In this document: positions 24,070-33,785 of the stretch, piece after piece
Layout of the letters: the number at the start of each line of letters is the position of its first letter
How positions within the stretch are numbered: the first letter of the stretch is position 1
Assembly (NCBI GenBank): GCA_030278955.1
Contig: JAOANR010000014.1
Span: 1,741,920-1,805,919 of the forward strand
Origin: Hygrophila difformis
Lineage: Eukaryota > Streptophyta > Magnoliopsida > Lamiales > Acanthaceae
Direction: 5' to 3'
Length of the DNA: 64,000 nucleotides
Notes under the pieces: generated by a model
Database searches by the model: none
The model's input: the letters and a program-made list of their open reading frames with translations, nothing else
Told to the model about the DNA's origin: nothing
Made by a program: the position numbers and the translations under genes

Positions 24070-24655
24070 ATTAAACACCCTAAACCCTAAACTAACAATG
24101 ATCAATTAATCAAAATATTGTGAACATACATGAAAAGCTAATCCAACAATATCAACATAATCAAACATAAAAATAATAATTCAACAAAATTCACACAATT
24201 AAATATTTAAAACCCTAAACCCTAAACCCTAAACTAACAATGATCAATTAATCAAAAGCTCGTGAACATACATGAAAGCTAATCCAACAATATCAACACA
24301 ATTAAACATAAAAATAATAATTCACCAAAATCAATGATCAATTAAACTAACAAAAAATACCACAATATCATCATCAAACACCCTAAACCCTAAACTAACA
24401 ATGATCAATTAATCAAAATATTGTGAACATACATGAAAAGCTAATCCAACAATATCAACATAATCAAACATAAAAATAATAATTCAACAAAATTCACACA
24501 ATTAAATAATTAAAACCCTAAACCCTAAACTAACAATGATCAATTAATCAAAAGCTCGTGAACATACATGAAAGCTAATCCAACAATATCAACACAATTA
24601 AACATAAAAATAATAATTCACCAAAATTCAAACAATTAAATAATTAAGTAATGGT
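24070..24655. repeat. Satellite-like dimer array with telomere-like motifs, in intron 1 of the Ulp1-like gene
   Basis: Four units each begin with AAACCCTAAACCCTAAACTAAC followed by AATGATCAATTAATCAAAA and a shared AT-rich tail. The ACTAACAATG landmark falls at about 24,091, 24,233, 24,394 and 24,529. Units 1 and 3 are alike (ATATTGTGAACATAC) and units 2 and 4 are alike (AGCTCGTGAACATAC), giving a higher-order repeat of about 303 bp duplicated once. Confidence 0.8.
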
Positions 24656-25015
24656 ATAACAAAAAATTAAAAAATTAAAAAAATACTAATAAGCCTAACC
24701 CGTCGGGGATCATTGCCGGAGGGTGGCAGAAGCACCGCCGCTTCCCTGGCCGGCGGCGCGGCGGCCGAAGATGGCCCGGTCCCGCCCACGTTGCCGCCGC
24801 TCGTGCCGGCGCCGCCGCCCTCTCCGCCCGCCTGGCTCCCACGCGCATCATTGCCCGCCTCCGTCTCTCCCAATGCCCACGAGAGATCCACCGGAATGGT
24901 GTCGTCCATTTTGCAAGCGAAATCGCCGGATAATCGCCGGAGTAACCGCCGAAGGGAAAGTGGAGAAGAAAAGAGAAGAAAAGAGAAAGTGGGAAAGTGG
25001 GGGAAAAAGGTGGGT

Positions 25016-25135
25016 TCGCGAACTTATGCGTCGCGAACCCGGTATACGAACCGGTGGGCCGTGTACGGCCCACGCGGTTCGTGTACGAACCCGTGGGTCG
25101 TGCACGAACCGCATGGGTCGTACACGGCCCACCCT
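25016..25135. promoter_or_regulatory. Cluster of CGAACC / GGTTCG motifs upstream of the Ulp1-like gene
   Basis: About 110 bases upstream of the ATG at 24,909 (minus), the sequence alternates GGTTCGTGTACGAACC-type palindromes with GGCCGTGTACGGCC-type ones. The cluster mirrors the one upstream of the transposase gene and those in both TIRs. Confidence 0.55.
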
Positions 25136-25185
25136 TAATTTTCGCGCCCCGCCCCAATTTTTTTGAAAAAGTGGTATTTTCGCCC

Positions 25186-25303
25186 TTATCCTTAAACCCT
25201 AAACCCTAAAAATTAAACCCTAAACCCTAAACCCTAAACCCTAAACCCTAAGCCCTAAACCATAAAAATTAAACCCTAAACCCTAAACCCTTAACCCTAT
25301 AGT
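25186..25303. repeat. Interstitial telomere-like (CCCTAAA)n tract inside the MULE
   Basis: Around twelve copies of the plant telomere unit CCCTAAA, broken by AAAATTA spacers and single-base changes, lie beyond the 5' end of the Ulp1-like gene. Being inside a transposon and flanked on both sides, it is not a chromosome end. Confidence 0.85.
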
Positions 25304-25589
25304 TTTGCACCCGCCTCAAATTTTTCATATTATTAATTATTAAATAGTTCTGAAAATGATAATAATATTACATATTAATTATTAATTCTAATTATTTTAC
25401 TAATTATAAAAATGTTGGGTAATTTTTTATCATTTTTTTTATTAATAATGGTAAATTATGAGTATTAATTTACCATTATCAATAATGGTAATAAGTTACC
25501 ATTACTGATAATAATGGTTAATTTTTTTTAATAATTATTGATAATTATTGATAATATTGATAATAATATTATCAATAATTTATTGTGAC
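25304..25589. other. AT-rich MULE interior
   Basis: Simple A/T-rich DNA with repeated AATAATGGTAA and TTACCATTA inverted phrases at 25,445-25,530. No gene seen. Confidence 0.4.
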
Positions 25590-27718
25590 TGATTTCGTAT
25601 TATTACTATTCATATTATTAGCATTAATATTAATTAAATTTTTTAGATCGCCATTATTAATAATATTTTGTAATGTTTACCTGTATGTATTGTCCAAATA
25701 CAACAATTGGACATGAGCGGCATTCGAAAAGACAACATTGGCCTGGGCGGCATTGGTAATGGCTACACTTCGACTCACACGCGTCACACTTGGTCTGGGC
25801 GGCATTGGTAATGTCCGTTCAGAAAATTATTGTAGTGGTAGATTTGGCAACGCGTGTACGGGGAAACGTAGAAACACGTGAAACCGTTGGGAATAGGGAG
25901 ATGGAGGAAAGAGAGCAGTCGGCTGAGAGAGGTTGAGCATAGGGAGAAGAAACACTACGGCCCGACATAATAAAGGGGCATCGGGAGAAGAAACACTATG
26001 AGTCGACATTCCAAATATTACTCCTTTCGTGTAGGGAGGTTGAGAGAGGTTGAACATAGGGAGAAGAAATGCAATGGGTACAACAGTAATTACCATTCCA
26101 AATTATTATTATTATTATTATCGTTATTGTCTTATATATTCGTTCACAGTTTTTACTATTATTAGTAAGCCTATTAGCTTAGATATTATGTATGTTCAAC
26201 TACAGGTTACTGTTGCAAGTTCGTACATCGATTTCAGTTGGTATGGGAGGATAGGTAAGAGTATAATCGGAGTGACATGAAGGAAAAATTAAAGTCGGCA
26301 TTATCCCCGTGGAAGGTCCAGAATGACCACACTCGGAGGGGCAAGCATTAGCGTGGTGTCCATCTAGAAATAAGTATGTCCTTTCGATAAAGAAAATTAG
26401 CGCGCGTCTTCTTAACTGTTATTATTATTATTATTGTTTGGCCGCGTACTAATATCATATTGTGCACAATGTTTGCTATGATAACTGTAGGTCATTTCGG
26501 AGATTGGGTAAATTTTGCCACATGGGACGTCGACATTTCGTAGTTCCACTTCAGGGGAATGGGAGGTATAGGTAAGAGTGCCACGTTCGGAATCACAAGC
26601 GTCGCAGCAGGGTGAATGCTGCGGTCGTCACATTCCGGATATTACTCCTTTCGGAATGTTGAGAATGACCTACGAATACAAAGAGCTGCCGAAGATAGTG
26701 GATGGGGAGGCGGCAAGTTGAAAATTGGGCATACACGACATTCCAAAGGAAATTGGGCGGTTCAGTGGCCAATGCGAGATGCCATGGGAAAAGGATAGCA
26801 GCGGATTGATCACAATATAAACTCAGGCGGCCAGAGTGGTATTAGTCGTATTAATTTCATTATTACTATTCATATTATTAGCATTAACTTTACAAAAATG
26901 TATTGATCGCCGTTATTAATATTATTTTGTAATGTTTACTTGTAGGTATTGCCCAAATACAACATTTGGACATGGTCGCCACGTTTGTAACAACAACATT
27001 GGCCTGGGCGGCATTGGTAATGACGACGGTTCGATCCACCTCCCATTGCTTAGCGGTCAAAATGGAAGCGGGTGCACTAGGACCGTAGAACATTCAGAGG
27101 GGCAAGCCTTGGTGTGTGGTATTACCTCTCAATTTAACTGTTGGGGATAGGTAGATGGAGGACAAAAGGGCACCTGAATCTTGGGCAACTCTATTTAAAG
27201 ACCCTATGTCCATGCATCTGCTATGCAATTCCAAATCTCTTTCAATTTGAGAAGACTCCTCCAATTCAGGGTTTTGGTGTTCAACTTCAGTGGCTGGAGA
27301 TACAACATTTGAACGTATTTGGAATGGGCGGCATTGGTAATGACCCTAATTGGAAGCACAATCACTACATCAGGATGAATGTAGTGATCGTGACATTCCA
27401 AATATTACTCCTTTCGTGTAGCATGAGTATAGCCTGTCCCACAACGGTCGTGTTGCGACAGGTTAAACACGGGGCGTGCATCAAGCTCAAATCTTACATC
27501 ACAGAGCTTGAACAATCAGCCATCCGAGAGGATAAAATTCTGCAGTCCCCATCATAGCCGCCAGCACCGTAGATATCACCATTTATTTTGGTTGCATATG
27601 GTGCAGAAGGCTGCAGAGAGTAATCAACGAAGGGAGTTAAATTGAACTACTAGGATGAATTCCCAACAATGATTCACTAGAGGTAATTTTACAGTTTTTC
27701 ACATAACAAATCTAATGG

Positions 27719-27777
<59 letters not shown>

Positions 27778-28270
27778 TTATAATGATTTATATATTCTGG
27801 ATGCTTAACTGCAGGTTAGTGTTGTAAGTCGGCAGTTCCATTTCAGGGGAATGGGAGGTATAGGTAAGAGTGCCGTATTCGGAATCACAAGCGCCACATC
27901 ATGGTGAATGTTGATGTTGTGGAACACTGGGCATGCATCAACGGTAAGCACGGTCACAACATCAACGTTACTGTTGCGGTCGTCACATTAAAAAAATTAC
28001 TCCTTTCGGGAACATTTAGTATGGCCTATCAATTTTGTCCGAATCAGAAATTGGAAGGTATTGGAAAATACAACATTTGGCATGGGCGGCATTGGTAAGG
28101 ACCGTCATTGGAAGCACAATAACTGCATCATGAAGAATGTGATGACTATGACATTCCAAATATTACTCCTCTCGGGACATTCAGTATGGCCTTGCAGATT
28201 CAAAGAGCTGGAGGGGATGGTGGATGGGGTGGCGGCAAGTTGAAATTTGGGCATACACGACGCCTTTCAG
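25590..28270. repeat. Degenerate tandem duplication, unit about 1.26 kb, with recurring GGGCGGCATTGGTAATG motif
   Basis: Two related copies start near 25,590 and 26,846. Each has ATTATTACTATTCATATTATTAG, then TTTTGTAATGTTTAC, then CCAAATACAACA and a CTGGGCGGCATTGGTAATG block, a (TTA)n tract, and later GGGGAATGGGAGG-type and ATATTACTCCTTTCG phrases. The GGGCGGCATTGGTAA/GGGAGGTATAGGTAAG motif occurs about eight times (near 25,758, 25,795, 26,235, 26,560, 27,005, 27,325, 27,848 and 28,083). In one frame several copies read GMGGIGK, like a nucleotide-binding P-loop, but no further domain follows. No intact gene was found. Confidence 0.65.
27718..27776. repeat. (TTA)n microsatellite
   Basis: About 18 nearly uninterrupted TTA units in the second copy of the 1.26-kb duplication; the first copy has shorter tracts at about 26,103 and 26,422. 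Confidence 0.9.
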
Positions 28271-28490
28271 TAGACAATTATTAATGATAATATAATCCTT
28301 TCATAGTTACAATTATTTTATGTTTGTTACAATATTATTAGAGAAAATTATTAATCAAAAATATTTATTATTATAACAAAAGAGAAAGTAATAAATATAG
28401 TAAAAATAATTTTTGCTATTATTAAATTAATAATAATAATGTATAAATTTTTGCTATTATTTATTAATAATAATAATAATTTTTGCTTAC

Positions 28491-28664
28491 CATGTACAAT
28501 CCCCTTTGGAACTGGCCTCTTCCTTCCACCACGCCTAACACGGACACGGTAAACCACATACCCCTGTTTTGCCTTGTAGCCGAGGCGTCTTGCCTTGTCG
28601 GGGCGAGTAGGGTGGGTGACGCGGACGCCGGCGGGAACCTGACGATACTCCCAACAACGAACCC
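28491..28664 (-). pseudogene. Captured ribosomal protein eL15 fragment, copy 1 (internal piece)
   Basis: A 174-base piece nearly identical to 28,761-28,934. On the minus strand it encodes eL15 from RCWEYRQ through [15 protein letters not shown] and [14 protein letters not shown]. It lacks the start and the C-terminal half. It is joined in frame to copy 2 at a GGGTTCGTTG microhomology (28,655-28,664), so copies 1 and 2 read as one frame with an internal repeat. Unequal recombination between copies best explains this. Confidence 0.85.
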
Positions 28665-29004
28665 TAATGCCCCCACATTTCCTGCCACCACGTTCCTCCA
28701 CCACGGAACTCTTGCTGCGCAGGAATTCCAGCTGAGTAACACCCTGGTTGGTGGGCCTCCCATGTACAATCCCCTTTGGAACTGGCCTCTTCCTTCCACC
28801 ACGTCTAACACGGACACGGTAAACCACATACCCCTGTTTTGCCTTGTAGCCGAGGCGTCTTGCCTTGTCGGGGCGAGTAGGGTGGGTGACGCGGACGCCG
28901 GCGGGAACCTGACGGTACTCCCAACAACGAACCCCAAGTATGAAGCGCATGACATCGGATTGCTTCTTCTTCCAGAGCTCGGAGACGTAAGAGTTGGCAC
29001 CCAT
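28665..29004 (-). pseudogene. Captured ribosomal protein eL15 fragment, copy 2 (with start codon)
   Basis: On the minus strand, ATG 29,004 starts [20 protein letters not shown], the eL15 N-terminus, and continues to about residue 113 ([17 protein letters not shown]). Genuine eL15 is about 204 residues, so the C-terminal half is missing. A TTGCAG acceptor-like site precedes the leader at about 29,042, suggesting that an intron and exon boundary was captured with it. Substitutions relative to the conserved family (for example ILG in place of the residues before VRCWEYRQ) show relaxed constraint. Confidence 0.88.
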
Positions 29005-29196
29005 GGTGATGGTGTTCGACTCGTCGTCGCGGGTGCACTGCAATGGAATAATTATTATCATTATTATTAATATTTTATTACTATTAAAAAGGTTTGACTA
29101 TTTCTTCACCTATATAACTGTATACATGAAGTCCTATCAAAGTTACTCAATGCACAGTAACAAAACTCCTACCGTGTCAAATAAAAAGGAACGGAG
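29005..29196. repeat. Leader plus MITE fragment, copy A
   Basis: This segment recurs at 30,110-30,303 with about 95 percent identity by eye. Its distal part (CTCAATGCACAGTAACAAAA to AAAAAGGAACGGAGA) is the end of a Stowaway MITE of the same family as the one at 59,507. The pair shows that eL15 capture and MITE were duplicated as one block, offset 1,105 bases. Confidence 0.75.
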
Positions 29197-29774
29197 AAGA
29201 CCCCGACTTTCGACCTATATGTTTTGGTTCGACTACCTATTCAAGGAAAAAAAAAACTCTAAAAATTGATGGCAACTCCAGCTTTCCACTTTTCCTCCTG
29301 CTAATAGACTAGTAACTAGAGTTGCAAATTCCAACGACTAAAAATTAAATGCTTTTTACTGCGACGTCTTTTCGATTTCTTCGTCGGCGAGTTCCCGCTT
29401 TCTTCTCGTCGACTTTACACTTCTTGTCCATTTGTCCATGCTTAATACACGCGCTTGTTCAATTTCAAGACTTGGGCTTTTATTCAAGACTAGGTTTTTA
29501 TAATGGAACTTGCTTTGTATTTGTGGGTTTCGTGAATTTCCAGCATTATGGTAAAGTTTTTCTACCTTGTCTCCGGTCTACTTACAATTTTGTTTTTTAT
29601 TCAATGCCTGATCATACCCGTTTATAATGATAATTTCTAATTATTTGCTGGATTTAAAGTTGGTAGTATACTCTTATTCTGATTGCTCCTCTTGTTTAAT
29701 GTTTATTTTGATACTTGTGTTGGGGCATTATAGGATGCTTTATGGTTAAGAACTAGAAAGTAAAATTAGATATT
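29197..29774. other. Unassigned spacer between the eL15 copies
   Basis: Sequence unlike its surroundings, with plus-strand frames such as 29,349-29,627 that lack known domains. It may be an insertion or further captured host DNA. No gene could be supported. Confidence 0.4.
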
Positions 29775-30109
29775 CAACGAACCCTAATGCCCCCACGTTC
29801 CTCCACCACGGAACTCTTGCTTCGCAGGAATTTCAGCTGAGTAACACCCTGGTTGGTGGGCTTACCATGTACAATCCCCTTTGGAACTGGCCTCTTCCTT
29901 CCACCACGTCTAACACGGACACGGTAAAGCACATACCCCTGTTTTGCCTTGTAGCCGAGGCGTCTTGCCTTGTCGGGGCGAGTAGGGTGGGTGACGCGGA
30001 CGCCGGCGGGAAGCTGACGATACTCCCAACAACGAACCCCAAGTATGAAGCGCATGACATCGGATTGCTTCTTCTTCCAGAGCTCCGAGACGTAAGAGTA
30101 GGCACCCAT
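29775..30109 (-). pseudogene. Captured ribosomal protein eL15 fragment, copy 3
   Basis: On the minus strand, ATG 30,109 starts [15 protein letters not shown], closer to genuine eL15 than copy 2, and runs to [12 protein letters not shown] before a stop. A short deletion removes the RKCG seen in copy 2. It ends at the same GGGTTCGTTG point as the copy 1 and 2 junction, marking the captured block's edge. It is truncated at about 110 of 204 residues. Confidence 0.87.
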
Positions 30110-30303
30110 GGTGATGGTGTTCGACTCGTTGGCGCGGGTGCACTGCAATGGAATAAATATTATCATTATTATTAATATTTTATTACTATTAAAAAGGTTT
30201 GACTATTTCTTCATCTATATAACTGTATACATGAAGTCCTATCAAAGTTACTCAATGCACAGTAACAAAACTCCTACCATGTCAAATAAAAAGGAACGGA
30301 GAA

Positions 30304-30830
30304 AGTATAAAATAATTTTAACATTTATTATAGTTATAAAATAATTATATTACTAAATAATAATAATGATAATTAATCATTATAATATTATTAATATTCA
30401 TAATAAAATAATTATATTAATAATTAATATTTTTGCTATTATTAAATTAATAATAATAATTAATAATTTTAATATTTATATTAATAATTATATTTTTAGG
30501 AGTATTAAAACTATAAATACATTATAATAATTATTATAGAAACAATAGTAAAAGAATATTAATAATAATGATAATAATAATAATATTAATAATAACAATA
30601 TAATATTAATAATACATAAAACTTATTATTATTATTTTGTTATAATAGATTTTATAATATTTGTAGACGGAAAATTAAAATAATTATATTTCCATAATAC
30701 TTCATTAATTATAATACAATAAATATTGTCATTTTAAGAGTATTAATTAAAATAATAATAATAAATATGATTGGATTAAATTGATTTTATAATAAAAATT
30801 AATGAGTAATAATAATAGGGCATGGTGCGT
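30304..30830. other. AT-rich, TTA/TAA-rich MULE interior
   Basis: Almost purely A/T with ATAATA runs and no gene. It lies between the eL15 block and the right TIR. Confidence 0.6.
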
Positions 30831-30914
30831 GGTCTGTGGGTGGGTCGTCGTGCGTAATGGTCGACTAAAGACGAACCCACATTGCCACGTGGGGCCATGG
30901 TTCGTCGTCAATGG

Positions 30915-31136
30915 CAGCGGTTCGTCTCCGGTCCACAACTTTAACGACGAACCATGCTTCCTTAATCACCTTTACTAATTAATCCCATGGTTCGTGGTTA
31001 TTAACCCGGTTCGTAGACGAACCACACCACGAACCAGGGGTTTTTATGCCTTTTCGGGTACAAAAGTTGAGGAATTTTGGCGGCTGGCATAAAAGATTAT
31101 TGTCAGTACCTGCCATGGCACTGCGTGTTCGGACTC
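30915..31136 (-). repeat. Right terminal inverted repeat of the MULE
   Basis: Reverse complement of the left TIR. It contains five CGAACC/GGTTCG motifs, the GGGTTTTTATGCCTTTTCGG block and CCTGCCATGGCACTG, and ends GGACTC just before the target duplication at 31,137-31,146. CGAACC motifs continue inward to about 30,857. Confidence 0.88.
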
Positions 31137-31146
31137 TTTTATTCAA

Positions 31147-33785
31147 TTGCATGATAGTATTTATCTAAGGGGGTGCTGTCAATGTGTTTGTAGATTCAAT
31201 TATGTGATTGTTTGATAATAAAAATTCAATACTATAATTTATTCTTTGCTACATTATTTATGAGGATGGATATGATAAATAAAATCAATTAAATCACTTA
31301 ACTTTTTCACTCATCATATTAATTATTATTCAATCAGAAATAAATTTTAATATGATTTTTATTAAACTACAAATAATTTTAATTAACCATCATCCTCAGT
31401 CGTTTTAAATTTACAATTAATTATACAACAACATGCATGATGATATAGACTTTAAATATTAAATTAAAATCTCAATTAATTGACAATAATACAAAGAAAT
31501 GAAAATATCTTTATAATACAATAATATGTACTACTAGTATTAATTAACACTCCTGTTAATGTAGTTTGTGTTATTGCATTTAAGAAATTTTGTTTGTAAA
31601 GTTGAAAAAGAAAATCACGTATGATATTCGCACGCTTCTCCTTTGAATCATTGCACATTTTTGTTCCCATCACATGCTTATCTCCTGCTATTATTAATGA
31701 CCAATAATTGTTTATTTTCTTTTAAATATAATTCCCTCAAAGGAAAATACGCAGTTCATGATTTAACAAAGTAAAAAATGTAGAAGTTAGTCTGTCTTTT
31801 AATTTCTATTTTTGTCAATGCTTGAGAAACCCAGAAATGAAATAAATTAAATAGGTCTTTTAATTTTAGGACATCATCACGTATAGTACCATTATATATA
31901 CAAGACGACTTTTCTTCATGAAATAAAACCTCCCAATTAATCCCTTTTAAATTTCTTGTCCGGTTCAACTTGAGATACTTTATTTGCTACCTATACACGT
32001 ACAATGCAACCATTTAACTACTCATATAAAAATATATATATAAATATATATATATATATAGTATAAAACAAGATATATATTGAGATGTTTGGGAGATCCG
32101 TCCGCTCGCAAACATTTCCATAATCTAGAGTATAGGGTATATCAATTTCAGGTTTCAGGTCGTATTTGTGTCGGGTTAACGTTGAGCAGGTGTATAATAT
32201 TCCAAGTCGGATTTCGGATCGACCCGATTTGGGAAAAAACCCAAAATGACTAAACTCAAACCTAAAATTTTTTTATGTCGGTCGGATTTGTTGTTTTGGG
32301 TTGTGTCCAAAATTGACACCCCTAAGACAAGGTGGAGGTGTCAATTTCGGGTTTCCGGGTCGTGTCGGGTTTAGAAGAGAGTATAATATTTCAAGTCGAG
32401 TTTCTAGTTAACCTGATTTGGGAAAAACTCAAAATGACTAAACCCAATGCTAACCTAAAAACAATTACATTTTCGAAACCTCCTAGTAGAGTAGTAAGAG
32501 CAATGGATGAAGATGTACAAGAACTGGTTGTAAACAGACAAATCTTGCTATAAACAGGCATTGGCCCTCCTTTATCCCCGAAAAAATTACTCGAGTTTCG
32601 AGTCGAGTTAGAATAACTCCATTAAAATTATAATTAATTAATTAATTACCCTCTGGTTTGCTCACATTTTACTGCTCAGCAGGAGGGGTAAAATTTTAAC
32701 CAGTGATTTAGGGCAGTGGAGTGGAGGTGGGCATGACCTAAAGGCTGAGAGATCAACACGTCGCAGACAATGAAATGTGTCCGGTCTTGTTAGCAATTTT
32801 CATTATTACAGTGGAGACAATTATAACTATATTTTTCAAAAAAAGGGGAAAATGTTTAGATAATTTTTGGTGGGACCACAAAAGATATGTATAGTTAAAA
32901 AAGGGGTCCACAGAAAATTTTGTTAGGGGGCCCACAGGAAATGTCACATTCTTTATTACAAGTTGTCACTGTAATTGATTCCCATAAAAACATAAGCCTA
33001 CAGAACAAATCCAATCGCTCTATGCACGCCCTGTCCCACTCACTCTATGCCCACAAAATCACAATACATTCTCACTATTTTTGTTACGGACCTACCCAGT
33101 ACGTATGCTGATACATATTTTAAACTGTTAATAACTTAAATTATATACAATAAAAAGTTATAAAAAGTTAATTGTCTAACAAGATCTCAATTGACTATGT
33201 TTTTTCTTACATAGCTATGATAAAAATTCGAATCAAAGTTAAACAGTGAATAGTGTCAAAAAACTATTTGTAACAAATTTACCGAGACGCAGGTAGTATT
33301 ATACATCTCTCACATTTCACAAATATATTACTGTATTGCATCTAAATTTCATACCCCCTTTTTTTTTAAAAAAAAAAAAGAAGAAGAAAAAGAAGGGACG
33401 ACAACAACAGCAAAGCAAAAATCAGACATCCAAACCACTTATGTACTTATTTCACTTTTAAATTGAATTTTTTTTGGATGAGCCTTTTAAATTGAATTTA
33501 AGATATACTAATGATAATAATAATTTCAAAGTTCAATTTAGAAATGCTCATTAAGGGGCAAATTAAAATTCCACCTAGAAAATACGACTGAAAAAAAAAA
33601 TTCAACCCATTAATTTAATTAATTTAAATTGATCAACCATATATGTACTAAGCAATTGATTATTCTCACCAACTCAACTATCTCCCTGGCCTATTTAATT
33701 ACATTTCCTATAAAATGAAACATTCATGCATATATATATACATGAAACATTCCTGCGTATATATACATTCATGCATATATATAGA
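31147..33785. other. Intergenic, repeat-rich DNA right of the MULE
   Basis: No gene is visible. A (TA)n tract lies at about 32,030-32,060, an imperfect 200-base direct duplication at about 32,130-32,470, and a decayed Stowaway-like stretch at about 33,110-33,300 (AACAAGATCTCAATTGACTATG). The rest is AT-rich. Confidence 0.5.
32130..32470. repeat. Two-copy direct repeat, about 205 bp
   Basis: Both copies run CAATTTCGGGTTT, GGTCGTGTCGGGTT, GTATAATATTTCAAGTCG, then GATTTGGGAAAAA and CAAAATGACTAAAC. Similar text is common in plant genomes around small transposons, but no ends could be set. Confidence 0.55.

Larger units (their letters stand above)
19373..24909 (-). pseudogene. DUF1985-Ulp1 peptidase-like gene of the MULE, 11 exons, with in-frame TAG
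   Basis: The model encodes about 1,061 residues: an N-terminal Gly/Ala-rich segment, a DUF1985 domain in exon 2 (GRFIRYGREQHAIMTGLRF, later FPWG), a basic linker, and a C-terminal Ulp1/SUMO-protease-like domain. Exons (minus) are 24909-24700, 23211-22456, 22362-22213, 22111-21208, 21086-21021, 20898-20824, 20724-20502, 20428-20347, 20266-20165, 20074-19940 and 19855-19373. The cysteine-protease residues appear present: H911 (GGHW), D928 (LHDS), Q990 and C996 (QTDSVSCG). Codon 469 in exon 4 is TAG (21,823-21,821) with the same frame open on both sides, so translation should stop before the protease. The exon 9 end is uncertain: GTTGGT at 20,164 keeps frame, but the stronger GTAAGA donor 23 bases on creates a stop. 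Exon 1 is joined by inference. Role in transposition unknown. Confidence 0.78.
14430..31136 (+). mobile_element. Composite Mutator-like element (MULE), 16.7 kb, with transposase and Ulp1-like gene
   Basis: The element is bounded by long terminal inverted repeats (14,430-14,640 and 30,915-31,136) and by a perfect 10-bp direct duplication TTTTATTCAA at 14,420-14,429 and 31,137-31,146; MULEs typically duplicate 9-11 bp. Both termini begin GA when read inward. It carries a MuDR/MURA-type transposase (plus, 16,162-18,927) and a convergent DUF1985-Ulp1 gene (minus, 24,909-19,373). It also carries about 5 kb of non-coding repeats and captured eL15 fragments near the right end. MULEs with Ulp1-like genes are known in plants (for example the Kaonashi group of Arabidopsis). 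The transposase frame is open, so the element may be autonomous or only recently silenced. TIR divergence argues against a very recent insertion. Confidence 0.9.

Noticed and set aside
25186..25303. A chromosome end or newly healed telomere
   Set aside because: The (CCCTAAA)n tract is short, interrupted and flanked on both sides by sequence of one transposon with a target duplication.
25590..28270. Possible NB-ARC resistance-gene fragments, from GMGGIGK-like translations
   Set aside because: Only the seven-residue P-loop resemblance recurs, and copies shift frame. No RNBS, GLPL or MHD-type motif follows, so the match may be chance.
28483..29070. Long plus-strand open frame (195 codons) over the eL15 copies
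   Set aside because: It is the antisense of the captured eL15 fragments and repeats with them. The minus-strand frame matches a known protein; the plus-strand one has no recognisable domain.
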